Of a stretch of 64,000 bases of DNA, positions 8,748-17,721 are shown piece after piece (the first letter of the stretch is position 1; each line of letters starts with the position of its first letter). The notes beneath the pieces are model-generated. The model was not told where the DNA came from and searched no databases. It saw nothing but the letters and a program-made list of their open reading frames with translations. The position numbers were made by a program, and so were the translations under genes. This DNA is from Lysobacter niastensis (GTDB lineage: Bacteria; Pseudomonadota; Gammaproteobacteria; Xanthomonadales; Xanthomonadaceae). The stretch is taken from positions 124,001 through 188,000 of the forward strand of contig NZ_JADLZT010000006.1 of NCBI RefSeq assembly GCF_015453285.1, given 5' to 3'.

Positions 8748-9860
8748 TCAGTTGAGTGACGGCGTGTTCTCGGCGAAATACTCGTGGTTATCGGCGTTGT
8801 TGAGCGCGCCATTGGGATCCGTGGCCGCGAGGTTTCTCGCCCCGGTCTGGCCGTAGACGACGTCGTCGGTGCCAGCGACCACATTGAAATGACTCATTTC
8901 ATGGATCAGGGTGCCGGCCTTGGAATCCGTGCCGGTGCGAGGTGCGGTCCAGAAGGCCCTGCAGACGAAGATCTCGTATTCCCGGGTCGGGTACACGTAG
9001 GCGTAGTAATTCTGGTTGCAGCCGCAGTTGATCGTGACCTGGCCATTGTTCTGGTCGATGGCCGCATCGATCGCGACGAAGTGCTGGCTTGCCGTGTTGA
9101 AGCGCGACGTGGTGTAGGCGCCGAACCACGTCGTGTAGCGCGACCCCGGTGTGCCGGCGGCAAGGTATCCCTTGGCGTTCTCGGCGTATCCGCGCGCCGA
9201 TACCACCGCGTCGCCGGCACCGTTGATCTGGGTAGTCGAGCAGCCCTTGTAGGTCACGCCGTTGACGACCGTGCCACCGGTCCCCGGCTTGCCCTTGCCG
9301 GCAGTGCCATTGCCCTTGGCCGCGCCAAGCTGGTCGGCGCCATCCACCCAGAGCCGCAGCGGAGCGCTTTGGGCGAGCATCGGAAGCCCGTTGCCCTGCT
9401 GGAGCATGCTGCCGTCCGACAGCGAAGCGTGCTGCAACGGCGAGCGGAAGGTGACGACGTACTCGCCGGTCTTCGACAGGTCGTAGGCGCTCGACAGGTC
9501 GACCACGCGACGCAGGGTTTCGCCGGCACGGAGGATCGTGAAGTCGGCCGCCTGCGGCAGGCCGCGCTTGATCAGGGCGCCTTCGTATTGGACTGCGACG
9601 CCGTCCCGGCTGACGCCGAAGAGTTTCGAATCGATGAACTCCGACGGCAGTTCCCAGTTGGGAACGCGCACGGTGTGCCGGCTGGTGTTGGTCACGGTTA
9701 CCTCGATCGCGCCGAGGAAGCCTCCCGCCTGCGCCGGTGCGGCCACGACGCTGATGCGCAGGGGATTGGTCTTGGCGAGAGGAGGTGCGGCGGTGGCGGC
9801 GGCAACGGCGCCGGCCAGGACGGCAGCGCCGGAAACGACGTGCATGAGGCGGAATTCCAT
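8748..9860 (-). CDS. Secreted M35-type (aspzincin) zinc metalloendopeptidase (370 aa)
   Basis: The zinc site is 'H320-E-M-S-H324' followed by 'GTDDVVYG' (330-337). This is the aspzincin arrangement of deuterolysin and peptidyl-Lys metalloendopeptidases, in which an Asp is the third ligand. A signal peptide ends near residue 25 (ATAA). A beta-rich propeptide-like region of about 150 residues precedes a Gly/Lys linker (about 180-197) and the catalytic domain. Four cysteines (C207, C279, C281, C300) could form disulphides in the mature enzyme. The C-terminus 'NADNHEYFAENTP' is also conserved in the peptidyl-Lys group. It is probably a secreted protease with a removable pro-domain. The cleavage specificity (Lys in P1') is only inferred. 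Confidence 0.88.
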   Translation of the reverse strand: MEFRLMHVVSGAAVLAGAVAAATAAPPLAKTNPLRISVVAAPAQAGGFLGAIEVTVTNTSRHTVRVPNWELPSEFIDSKLFGVSRDGVAVQYEGALIKRGLPQAADFTILRAGETLRRVVDLSSAYDLSKTGEYVVTFRSPLQHASLSDGSMLQQGNGLPMLAQSAPLRLWVDGADQLGAAKGNGTAGKGKPGTGGTVVNGVTYKGCSTTQINGAGDAVVSARGYAENAKGYLAAGTPGSRYTTWFGAYTTSRFNTASQHFVAIDAAIDQNNGQVTINCGCNQNYYAYVYPTREYEIFVCRAFWTAPRTGTDSKAGTLIHEMSHFNVVAGTDDVVYGQTGARNLAATDPNGALNNADNHEYFAENTPSLN

Positions 9861-10146
9861 TCGAAACCCCCGGAGTGTGTTGGTGAGGCCCGCGGACGCG
9901 GACCGGCCGACACTAGCCGGATGAGGCTCGCCGCGCAGTGACGGGAACCCGACGGGCGGGCGTCAAAATATGCGACCGCTTCCAGATTTTGTGATAAAAA
10001 AACCGCTGGTCGGTTTATTTGGCCATTCCATCCGCTATTTTATGCCGCATGTCGGCTGTATTGGCCGCCGTCGATCTCGGGGATGACGGTAGCGCCCAGC
10101 CCGGGCGTCAGGGGAAGGAAAGGACAAGGACAGGGGGAGGGGACGC
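9861..10146. promoter_or_regulatory. Divergent intergenic region, metallopeptidase / minor-pilin operon
   Basis: These 286 bases hold the control region for both divergent units. The stretch 9960-10050 is clearly A+T-richer than its surroundings. It contains the hairpin AAACCG-CTGGT-CGGTTT at 10000-10016, extended by A/T pairs on both sides. GGGGGAGGGG lies just before the fimT ATG. I found no convincing consensus -35/-10 pair and no sigma-54 site. Confidence 0.5.
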
Positions 10147-10707
10147 ATGCGCGCTCTATCGCGCGGTTTCACGCTGGTGGAACTACTGGTCACCTTGGCT
10201 GTGGCGGCGATCCTGCTCGCCATGGCGACGCCGTCGTTCGCCGACCTGCTGCGTGCCAATCGTCTGGCAGCCGCCAACAACGCGCTGGTCACGGCACTGA
10301 ATGTCGCGCGCGCCGAAGCGCTGCGCAGGGGCCAGCCTGTCACTGTCTGCGCCAGTACCAATCAACGCTCCTGCAGTGCCAGCACCGACTGGGCCACCGG
10401 CTGGGTGGTATTCCAGGATACGGCCATGAGTGGCACGCCCGCGGCTCCCGCTAGCAGTTCGGGCGCCGATTACGAAAGCCGGATGGTGTCGGTGTCGGCC
10501 GCGACCGATGCAGGGTTCACGCTTACCGGCGCCGACCAGTGGTACCGCTACTCGCCCACCGGCACCCTCAGCTGGAGCACGGCAGGAACCCTTGGCGAGC
10601 GCAGCTTCGTCCTGCGCAACAGCCTGTGCCGCGGCAACCAGCTCCGCAGGATCACCGTCAACCGCATCGGCCGCATTCGCAGCGCCGCGGAGTCGTGCAC
10701 TCAATGA
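10147..10707 (+). CDS. fimT: Type IV minor pilin FimT/FimU family (GspH domain, 186 aa)
   Basis: This is a class III prepilin: a short leader ending in Gly, then 'FTLVELLVTLAVAAILL', so PilD would cut before Phe and methylate it, with Glu at +5. A GspH-type globular domain follows, with 'ALRRGQPVTVCAS' as its hallmark. The two Cys of 'CASTNQRSC' and later Cys residues may pair. It heads the six-gene operon and probably helps prime pilus assembly or bind DNA during competence, as FimT does in related bacteria. The stop overlaps the pilV start (ATGA). Confidence 0.9.
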   Translation: MRALSRGFTLVELLVTLAVAAILLAMATPSFADLLRANRLAAANNALVTALNVARAEALRRGQPVTVCASTNQRSCSASTDWATGWVVFQDTAMSGTPAAPASSSGADYESRMVSVSAATDAGFTLTGADQWYRYSPTGTLSWSTAGTLGERSFVLRNSLCRGNQLRRITVNRIGRIRSAAESCTQ

Positions 10708-11177
10708 AAACCTCACGCACACAACGAGGCTTCAGCCTGATCGAAGTGCTGGTCGCGCTGGTGGTCACGACCATGGGGCTGCTGGGACTCGCGTCGCTTC
10801 AGCTGTTGTCGATCAAGACCCAGCACAACGCCTTCATGCGCGGCCAGGCTACGCAGCTCAACCACGACATGATCGAGCGGATGCGCGGCAACTGCGCCGC
10901 GGCGCTGGTCGGGTCCTACAACCTGGCACTGACCGGCACGCCCGGCTCCGGCACGGATCTGCCCAGCACCGATCTGCGGCAGTGGCGGGCACGCATCGCC
11001 CAGGCGCTGCCGGAGGGCACCGGTTCGATCGCCGTCAATGCCACCACCCGGGTGGCCACCGTAACCGTGCGCTGGAACGACGCGCGCGGCGACCAGGGTG
11101 CCGAGAACGCGCCGCTGGTTGCCGGCGATCCAGCGTTGCTGACCTTCAGCGAGAGCACGCGCCTATGTACCCAATGA
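10704..11177 (+). CDS. pilV: Type IV pilus minor pilin PilV (157 aa)
   Basis: The prepilin leader MKTSRTQRG is followed by 'FSLIEVLVALVVTTMGLLGL', the PilV signature (Glu at +5, then 'MGLLGLASLQ'). The globular part includes 'MIERMRGN' and ends 'TRLCTQ'. It is an inner-membrane protein and a minor component of the pilus-priming complex. The start ATG at 10704 overlaps the fimT stop by four bases, which fixes it. Translation is probably coupled. Confidence 0.92.
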   Translation: MKTSRTQRGFSLIEVLVALVVTTMGLLGLASLQLLSIKTQHNAFMRGQATQLNHDMIERMRGNCAAALVGSYNLALTGTPGSGTDLPSTDLRQWRARIAQALPEGTGSIAVNATTRVATVTVRWNDARGDQGAENAPLVAGDPALLTFSESTRLCTQ

Positions 11178-12343
11178 TGCGGACGTCGCAGATTGCGAAT
11201 AAGCGGAACGGATTCCGTCCGTCACTCGGGCGTACCGTGGGCCTGTCGCTGATCGAACTGATGGTGGCGATGGTCCTGGGCCTGCTGCTGCTGGGCGCGG
11301 TCCTGCAGGTCTACCTGTCGACCAAGATGACCTTCGTCGCCCAGGACCAGAAGTCCGGCGTCGAGGAAACCGGCCGCTATGCGCTGGAGTTCGTTGCCCG
11401 TGACGTGCGGATGGCCGGACTGACCGGCTGCGCCAGCCGGACCATGCCGGGCGCGCAGTTCCCCGTTACCAACTATCTCAACGGCGGCACCGCGTTCCCG
11501 TGGCAGTTCACGGCCGCGATCATGGGGTTCGAAGCCAATGGCAGCGCCCCCGGGAGCACGCTGACGCTGGCGGCCAGCGATCCTGCGCCCGGCGGTACGT
11601 GGAACGCCACCTTGCCGCAGACGCTGCGCGACTTGAACCTGGCGATCCCGGGTTCGGATGTGCTCCTGCTCGGTGGCATCGGCGCGCAGACCTGGCCCCT
11701 GGTCGACCCGTTCAACAGCGGCTCGCAGATGTTCGTGCAGACCGGCAACGACATTTCGCTGGGCGACGTGTTGTTCGTCACCGACTGCGCGCAGGGCATG
11801 ATCTTCCAGGCCACGAACGTGACCCAGGCCGGCGGCAGGACCAACGTGGTCGGGTCCAACGGCAACACGGTGTCGCCCGGCAACGCCAGCAACATTGCCG
11901 GCAACGGCCCCAACGGCAGCGCCTTCCGCGACGGCGCGATGATCGCCCGTGCAACCAGCACGGCGTACTTCATCGGTCGCGGCTCCGGCAATGCACCGTC
12001 GCTGTTCCGCGCGACGCTGCTGGCTCCGGACAGCACTCCCAACCAGCGCCAGCTGCGCGCGGAGGAACTGGTAAGCGGCATCGAGTCCATGCAGCTGCTC
12101 TACGGCGTGGACAGCGACGGCGACTTCGCCATCAACAGCTACCAGACCGCGGCCGGCGTCACCGACTGGAGCCAGGTCCGCACCGTGCAGATGTCGGTGC
12201 TGGCCCGGGCGCAGGAGAACAGCCTCGCGCAGGACGACTCCGCCACCTATTCGCTGGCGGGAACCACCGTCAATCCAGTCGATGACCGCCGCCAGCGCCG
12301 CGTGTTCTCCATGACCATTTCGCTACGGAACCGCCTGCCATGA
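11165..12343 (+). CDS. pilW: Type IV pilus minor pilin PilW (392 aa)
   Basis: A longer leader of about 27 residues ends in Gly before 'LSLIELMVAMVLGLLLLGAV', with Glu at +5. The large beta-rich domain and 'YALEFVARDVRMAGLTGC' (about residues 72-90) are typical of PilW. Length and position fit pilV-pilW-pilX. The start could be the ATG at 11165, which has GAGAG about 10 bases upstream, or the ATG at 11174, which makes an ATGA overlap with the pilV stop. I prefer 11165 for spacing. The stop overlaps the pilX start. Confidence 0.9.
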   Translation: MYPMMRTSQIANKRNGFRPSLGRTVGLSLIELMVAMVLGLLLLGAVLQVYLSTKMTFVAQDQKSGVEETGRYALEFVARDVRMAGLTGCASRTMPGAQFPVTNYLNGGTAFPWQFTAAIMGFEANGSAPGSTLTLAASDPAPGGTWNATLPQTLRDLNLAIPGSDVLLLGGIGAQTWPLVDPFNSGSQMFVQTGNDISLGDVLFVTDCAQGMIFQATNVTQAGGRTNVVGSNGNTVSPGNASNIAGNGPNGSAFRDGAMIARATSTAYFIGRGSGNAPSLFRATLLAPDSTPNQRQLRAEELVSGIESMQLLYGVDSDGDFAINSYQTAAGVTDWSQVRTVQMSVLARAQENSLAQDDSATYSLAGTTVNPVDDRRQRRVFSMTISLRNRLP

Positions 12344-12867
12344 CCGCGCGCCCGATGCTTCCCATCCCTGCACGTCGCGTTCCTGCGCATCGCGCCCGCG
12401 GTTCGGTGCTGATGATCAGCCTGATGATCCTCATCGTGCTCACGCTGCTGGTGCTTGCCGCCATGCGCGGGTCGACGCTGATGGAGCGTCTGGTCGGCAA
12501 CTCGCGCCAGCTCGACCAGGCCTTCCAGACCACCGAAGCAGCGCTGCGACACGGCGAAGGGCTGGTCGACGGAACCTTGCCGAACGTACTCACCGCCAAT
12601 GGCTGGTACCACTACGCCGCCAAGCCCGCGCCGGACTTCAGCACGCCGACCGCGTGGGACGCGGGCGGCAACGGCAAGATCAGTTACTCCATCGACGGCG
12701 CGAACGCGCAGATCGCGATCGAGGAACTGCCTCCCGTGCCAGATCCAGGTGGCGGCCTCAATCCGACCGAACAGCCGCAGGAAACCACGGTGTACAGGAT
12801 CAGCGCGCGTGGCTACGGCCAGCGCGGCGACACCTTCGTGATTCTGCAAACCACCTACCGGCGTTGA
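12340..12867 (+). CDS. pilX: Type IV pilus assembly protein PilX (175 aa)
   Basis: A basic N-terminus is followed by 'RGSVLMISLMILIVLTLLVLAAM', the PilX variant of the prepilin helix that lacks the Glu at +5. The next segment 'ERLVGNSRQLDQAFQTTEAALR' (helical stalk with 'AFQAAE'-type motif) is also PilX-like. It bridges the minor pilins and PilY1 at the pilus tip. The ATG overlaps the pilW stop (ATGA). Confidence 0.9.
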   Translation: MTARPMLPIPARRVPAHRARGSVLMISLMILIVLTLLVLAAMRGSTLMERLVGNSRQLDQAFQTTEAALRHGEGLVDGTLPNVLTANGWYHYAAKPAPDFSTPTAWDAGGNGKISYSIDGANAQIAIEELPPVPDPGGGLNPTEQPQETTVYRISARGYGQRGDTFVILQTTYRR

Positions 12868-12887
12868 CCGAGGGGCAGGGGGACGAC

Positions 12888-15800
12888 ATGAAATCGAGCA
12901 TGTGGGGCGCGCTGTCGGCGACGGCGCTGGTTCTGGGCATCTCGGCGTTGACGCCGGGCAAGGACGTCCAGGCCGGTATCGCACAGCAGCCACTGACTAT
13001 CGGCACGCGGGTCAAGCCCAACCTGATGCTGGTGATCGACAACTCCGGCAGCATGGACGGCGAGGGCCTGTATCCCACCAACGACGGCGCGTTGTGGTGG
13101 GACACGGGCAACCGCGGCTTCTGGGGATCCTCCAGCGGTCGAGGCGGTGGCGCCGGACTCAACTTCAACAATGTCGGCGACGCCAACAGCACGTGGAAGA
13201 AGTACGTCTACCTGTTCCCCGTCGAGCCGCGCATCTACGCCGATGCCGACAACGACCACTTCGCGGTTCCGCCGACCCTGGAGTTCGCGTTTGCGCGAAG
13301 CCCGGACTACAACGGTCAGTACTACAACCCCGCCGTGACCTATGCGCCATGGCCGAGCGAAGGCGCCACGACCTTCGCGGCTGCGACGCCCGCGGCGGTC
13401 AAGACCGATCCCCTCGGCACGACCACGATCAATGTCACCGGCAACGTGACGCACTCGTTCCGACTGCACCCGGGCATGCACAAGCCCGATGGCACGGCGA
13501 TGCGGACCAACGAGCTCACCAACAACAACGACGTCGTTGGGCGGAACTACGACTTCACCTACAAGGTCGCGACGTACTACAGCCGCCGTACTGAGGCTTC
13601 GGCCTACACCGTAGGCGGCAACAACTACAACTGCTCGACGCCGGCCCCGGCGGCTTATGCGGCGTTCTTCTCCAATCCGGGCTCGGCGAGTTTCAGCAAC
13701 GGCGTCGTGGCGCTGGCGCCGGACGGCTACTGCCTGACCCGCACGGAGATCGCGTCGGGCACGCCGGAGATGCAGAACTTCGCCAACTGGTTCCAGTACC
13801 ACCGCAAGCGCCACCTGGCGCTGCGCGCGGGCATGGGCGAAGCGTTCAACGACATCAGCGGGATCCGTTTGGGCGGCACGCCGATCAACAATCGCCCCAA
13901 CAACGTCACGATGTACGACTTCGATACCCAGCGCAGCAGCGTCTACGACTGGTTCTACGGCATCGGCGGCAACAACGGCGGTACTCCGAACCGTGAAGGC
14001 CTGAAGTTCGCGGGCGACCAGTTCGACAGCACCAGCACCGGCATCGTCCAGCACGCCTGTCAGAAGAACTTCGTCCTTCAGTTCACCGACGGCTTCTCCA
14101 CTCCCAGCACGTCCTCGGGCGTCGGCAACGCCGACAACAACAAGGGCACGCCGTATCAGGACGCCTACAGCAACACCATCGCCGACATCGCGATGAAGTA
14201 CTACACGCGCATCCGCACCGACCTGGCCAGTGGCCAGGTGCCGGTGCCGGTGGGTTGCCGCGCCGCCAATCGCGACCCGCAGCTGGACTGCAACTCCAAT
14301 CCGCACGTGAACCACTACGGCATTACGCTCGGCGCGCAGGGCAACATCTTCGGCGTCACGCACCAGCGCGTGGCCGACGCGTACACGGCGGCCCCGGCGT
14401 GGGTCGATCCGACCGCGCAGCGCAGCCCGGTGCAGGTCGACGACCTGTACCACGCCTCGGTCAACGGCCGCGGCGAGATGCTCAACGCGCGTTCCAGCAC
14501 CGAACTGACCAACCGTCTGCGCCAGGCGCTGGAGTCGATCATCTCCAACTCGGAAGGCTCGGGCTCGCGCACCGCATCGTCGTCCACGCGCGCCGGCGGC
14601 GGCTCGCTCCTGTTCCAGGCGCATTTCGACGCCTCGCAGTGGACCGGTGAGCTCGCCGCCCACGAGATCCAGACCGGCGGTACGGTCTCGTCGACCCCGC
14701 GCTGGAGCGCGGCCGGGTCGATACCGGCGCACGGCGTCCGCAACATCTATTTCCGCAATGCGTCAGGCCAGCGAACGTCGTTCGCATGGGATCAGCTGAC
14801 GACCGCCCAGCAGGCCTCGTTCAACCTCAATCCGGCCAATACCTCGCAGAGCGACGGCGCCGGGCAGCGCCGCGTCGCCTGGATCCGCGGCGACCGCTCC
14901 GTGCAGGGCGTGCCGACCCCGGGCACGGTGCGGCTGCGTGAGCGTGCCTCGTCGCTGGGTGACATCGTCAACTCCAGTCCGCGTTACGTCGGCACCGACA
15001 ACTTCGGTTACGACCGCCTGCCTTCGGGTGCCGATGGCCGCGATTCGTACCAGGCGTTCCGGTTCGGCAAGGCCGACCGCACGGCGATGGTCTACATCGG
15101 CGCCAACGACGGCATGCTGCACGCGTTCCGTGCGTCCGACGGCGTCGAGCAGTGGGCCTTCATCCCGTCCGAGTTCATGGCTGCCGGTCTCGGCCAGTCG
15201 CCGGCCCTGGCCCAGTTGCCGCGCAGCGATTACACGCACCGCTATTACGTCGACGGACAACCCGTTGCTGGCGACGCTTACTTCGGCAATGCGTGGCACA
15301 CGGTGCTGGTCACGACGATGGGCGCGGGTGGCCGCAGCATCGTCGCCATCGACGTAAGCAACCCGACCGCGGCGACCGCACCGGAAGTGCTGTGGGAGTT
15401 CACCCATCCCGATCTCGGGTATGTCATGGGTCAGCCCAGCATCCAGCGCATGGCCAACGGCCGATGGGCGGCGATCTTCGGCAGCGGGTATGGCCTCAAC
15501 AAGTCGGCCAAGCTTTTCATCGTCGATATCGAGACTGGCGAGCTGATGACCGGCCCGGCCAACGCGCGGGCGCCGATCGACACCGATCCGGACTACAACC
15601 CAGCGAGCAATCCAGCGAACGGCCTGTCGCCCCCGTACCCGGTCGATACCAACGGCGATTCCGTCATCGACATGATCTACGCGGGCGACCTGATGGGTAA
15701 CCTGTGGCGGTTCGACGTCGACTCGAGCTCGACCAACAACTGGCGCGTCCATCACGGCCAGGCCAACGATCCGCGCCCACTGGTCACCGTCTGCGCATCC

Positions 15801-16580
15801 GGCAACGTCAACAACATCTATGCGTGCCCGGCGGCCAGCCGCCAGCCGATCACCGTGCGTCCGGTGGTGGGCCGTGGCCCGTATGCCGCAGGCCAGACGA
15901 TCTACTTCGGCACCGGCAAGTTCTTCGAAGACGGCGACAACTCCCTCACCGCCGGTGCGACCGGTCCGGTGCAGAGCTTCTATGCCATCTATGACGACAA
16001 CGCCAACAACCGCGCCGTGGTCGCTGGTCGCAGCGAACTGCTGCAGCAGACGATCCAGAACGAGGTGACGCTGCCCAACGTGGGGTCGTACCGGGTGACC
16101 TCGCGCAATGCGCTGACCACCAGCCACAAGGGCTGGTACGTCGACCTGATCTACAGCGCAGCCGGGTTCCTCGGCGAGCGCGTCGTAGCCGATCCGGTGC
16201 TGCAGGGCGGCCGCATCATCTTCACGACGCTGATGCCTGGCGACGCCTGTAGCGGCGGTTCCGACGGCTGGCTGATGGAATTGCAGGCCCGCGACGGCGG
16301 CCGCTTCGACAGTCCGATCCTCGACATCAACGGTGATGGTCTGTTCACCGTCTCCACGCCGGGCAACCAGGGCGACACGATCACCCACAACAACCAGCAA
16401 GTGCCGGCGTCCGGCGTCAAGTCGACGGTGGGCGGTCTGCAGACGCCGAGCATCATCAACGTGCCGGGACAGGGCCTGCAGAAGAAGATCATGTCGGGCG
16501 CCACTGGCAACATCCAGGAGGTCGGCGAACGCGACACTCTGCCGCGCGGCCGCACGTCCTGGAGGCAGTTCTGGCCATGA
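12888..16580 (+). CDS. pilY1: PilY1-type pilus tip adhesin with VWA and PilC beta-propeller (1230 aa)
   Basis: A signal peptide (cleaved near residue 30) is followed by a von Willebrand A-type region whose MIDAS start 'VIDNSGSMDGEG' lies near residue 48. The C-terminal half (about 700-1200) is the Neisseria PilC/PilY1 seven-bladed propeller. It has two EF-hand-like calcium loops: D920-T-N-G-D-S-V-I-D928 in 'PVDTNGDSVIDMIYAGDLMGNLWRFD', and D1146-I-N-G-D-G. In Pseudomonas PilY1 the matching loop controls pilus extension and retraction by calcium. Here it should act at the pilus tip in adhesion, twitching and surface sensing. The gap from pilX is 20 bases, and the start follows AGGGGCAGGGGG. 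Its stop overlaps the pilE start. Confidence 0.95.
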   Translation: MKSSMWGALSATALVLGISALTPGKDVQAGIAQQPLTIGTRVKPNLMLVIDNSGSMDGEGLYPTNDGALWWDTGNRGFWGSSSGRGGGAGLNFNNVGDANSTWKKYVYLFPVEPRIYADADNDHFAVPPTLEFAFARSPDYNGQYYNPAVTYAPWPSEGATTFAAATPAAVKTDPLGTTTINVTGNVTHSFRLHPGMHKPDGTAMRTNELTNNNDVVGRNYDFTYKVATYYSRRTEASAYTVGGNNYNCSTPAPAAYAAFFSNPGSASFSNGVVALAPDGYCLTRTEIASGTPEMQNFANWFQYHRKRHLALRAGMGEAFNDISGIRLGGTPINNRPNNVTMYDFDTQRSSVYDWFYGIGGNNGGTPNREGLKFAGDQFDSTSTGIVQHACQKNFVLQFTDGFSTPSTSSGVGNADNNKGTPYQDAYSNTIADIAMKYYTRIRTDLASGQVPVPVGCRAANRDPQLDCNSNPHVNHYGITLGAQGNIFGVTHQRVADAYTAAPAWVDPTAQRSPVQVDDLYHASVNGRGEMLNARSSTELTNRLRQALESIISNSEGSGSRTASSSTRAGGGSLLFQAHFDASQWTGELAAHEIQTGGTVSSTPRWSAAGSIPAHGVRNIYFRNASGQRTSFAWDQLTTAQQASFNLNPANTSQSDGAGQRRVAWIRGDRSVQGVPTPGTVRLRERASSLGDIVNSSPRYVGTDNFGYDRLPSGADGRDSYQAFRFGKADRTAMVYIGANDGMLHAFRASDGVEQWAFIPSEFMAAGLGQSPALAQLPRSDYTHRYYVDGQPVAGDAYFGNAWHTVLVTTMGAGGRSIVAIDVSNPTAATAPEVLWEFTHPDLGYVMGQPSIQRMANGRWAAIFGSGYGLNKSAKLFIVDIETGELMTGPANARAPIDTDPDYNPASNPANGLSPPYPVDTNGDSVIDMIYAGDLMGNLWRFDVDSSSTNNWRVHHGQANDPRPLVTVCASGNVNNIYACPAASRQPITVRPVVGRGPYAAGQTIYFGTGKFFEDGDNSLTAGATGPVQSFYAIYDDNANNRAVVAGRSELLQQTIQNEVTLPNVGSYRVTSRNALTTSHKGWYVDLIYSAAGFLGERVVADPVLQGGRIIFTTLMPGDACSGGSDGWLMELQARDGGRFDSPILDINGDGLFTVSTPGNQGDTITHNNQQVPASGVKSTVGGLQTPSIINVPGQGLQKKIMSGATGNIQEVGERDTLPRGRTSWRQFWP

Positions 16581-16999
16581 AGACGACCGCCACGCGCGCC
16601 GCGATGCGCGGCATCACCCTGATCGAGCTGATGATCGTGGTGACGATCATCGCGATCCTGGCCGCGATCGCCTACCCAAGCTACGAGGAGCAGGTCCGCA
16701 AGACGCGCCGGGCCGAAGGCAAGGCCGCGCTCAATGAGGTGGCCAGCCGGCTGGAGCGATGCTTCACGCGATTCAATGCGTACAACGCCGCAGGGTGCAA
16801 CGGCGTCGACCAGATGACTTCGGAGAACGACTGGTACCGGGTCAGCGCCAGCGCCATCTCGGCGAGTGCCTACACACTGCAGGCGGTTCCGCAGCGCGGC
16901 CAGGCGACCAGCGATACCAAGTGCGGGACTCTGACACTGACGCATGTCGGGGTGCGCGCGCAGAGTGGTACGCCGCCGAGCGGGTACCAGTGCTGGTGA
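16577..16999 (+). CDS. pilE: Type IV minor pilin PilE (140 aa)
   Basis: The leader MKTTATRAAMRG is followed by 'ITLIELMIVVTIIAILAAIAYPSY', the classical prepilin helix with Ile rather than Phe/Met at +1 and Glu at +5. The rest is a small globular head. Cys residues (in 'ERCFTRF', 'AAGCNG', 'TKCGT' and the terminal 'YQCW') can form the usual disulphide-bounded D-region. It is the last gene of the minor-pilin operon, starts inside the pilY1 stop (ATGA), and is followed 27 bases later by a strong terminator. Confidence 0.92.
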   Translation: MKTTATRAAMRGITLIELMIVVTIIAILAAIAYPSYEEQVRKTRRAEGKAALNEVASRLERCFTRFNAYNAAGCNGVDQMTSENDWYRVSASAISASAYTLQAVPQRGQATSDTKCGTLTLTHVGVRAQSGTPPSGYQCW

Positions 17000-17026
17000 C
17001 GGACTCGCTCCGGAGCACCGGCAATG

Positions 17027-17061
17027 ACAAAGGCCCGCGAATCGCGGGCCTTTGTTTTTTC
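17027..17061 (+). terminator. Rho-independent terminator of minor-pilin operon
   Basis: A perfect 12-bp stem CAAAGGCCCGCG/CGCGGGCCTTTG with loop AAT is followed by TTTTTTC. It ends the fimT-pilE operon. Confidence 0.92.
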
Positions 17062-17080
17062 TACTGCGACCGCGCAGTGA

Positions 17081-17560
17081 TCACTGCGCCCAGGCGCGAC
17101 CGTTGTAGACGCGAACATAGGAACCCTGGCGGATGCCATCCAGATCGGTCTGTGTAACGACCGTGGTGCGGCCGTCGTTCATGCGCACATAGACGTTATA
17201 GGAAGCCGACGTGTTCTTCTGGATTGCATTGCCGGCCACCGCGCCGCCCACTGCGCCGACCGCGGCCGATACGTTCTGGTTGCCCTCGCTGCCGCCGGTA
17301 TGTCGCGAAATCTCGTGACCCGCGACGGCGCCGACGATACCGCCGAGTACCGCGCCGGTGGCGCCAGGCGCGCTGCTGCCGCTGGTGACCTGCTCCACCC
17401 GCGTCACTGTGCCGCAGTCGTAGCAGTTGGCCGTGCTTCCACCGTAAGTCGACTGGGGGTAACTGCTGTAGCCCGATGATGGCGAAGTAGCGCAGCCGGC
17501 GAGCGCCAAGGCAGTCGCAGTAGCTGCAGCGGCAATACGAAAACGGGTGCGACCATTCAT
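17081..17560 (-). CDS. Glycine-zipper 2TM lipoprotein, SlyB/17-kDa antigen type (159 aa)
   Basis: The N-terminus is a lipoprotein signal ending 'LALAGCAT'. A Tyr/Ser-rich linker leads to two glycine-zipper helices ('GAVLGGIVGAVAGHEISRHTGG' is the first) that likely insert in a membrane. The C-terminal part ('YNVYVRMNDGRTTVV ... GSYVRVYNG') matches the SlyB-like outer-membrane lipoprotein pattern. Family members help keep outer-membrane integrity under stress. I chose the ATG at 17558-17560 because AAGGAG lies 6 bases before it. It converges on the pilin operon terminator. Confidence 0.88.
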   Translation of the reverse strand: MNGRTRFRIAAAATATALALAGCATSPSSGYSSYPQSTYGGSTANCYDCGTVTRVEQVTSGSSAPGATGAVLGGIVGAVAGHEISRHTGGSEGNQNVSAAVGAVGGAVAGNAIQKNTSASYNVYVRMNDGRTTVVTQTDLDGIRQGSYVRVYNGRAWAQ

Positions 17561-17721
17561 GACGAACTCCTTGATGAGGATTGGTCGCGGCGACACGTGT
17601 CGCTGCGTGACTCCAAACCTAGACGGGGGCCCGTGAACAGTCCTTCAATCGCGACGCGAAGTGTCAACGCCGTGTGATCGCCGCGCACTGGCGTCGCGCG
17701 CGGCGATGGGAAAGCGCGGTA

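Noticed and set aside
12855-14732. 625-codon open frame antisense to pilY1
   Set aside because: No recognisable motif, and it is opposite a well-supported gene with signal peptide and calcium loops.
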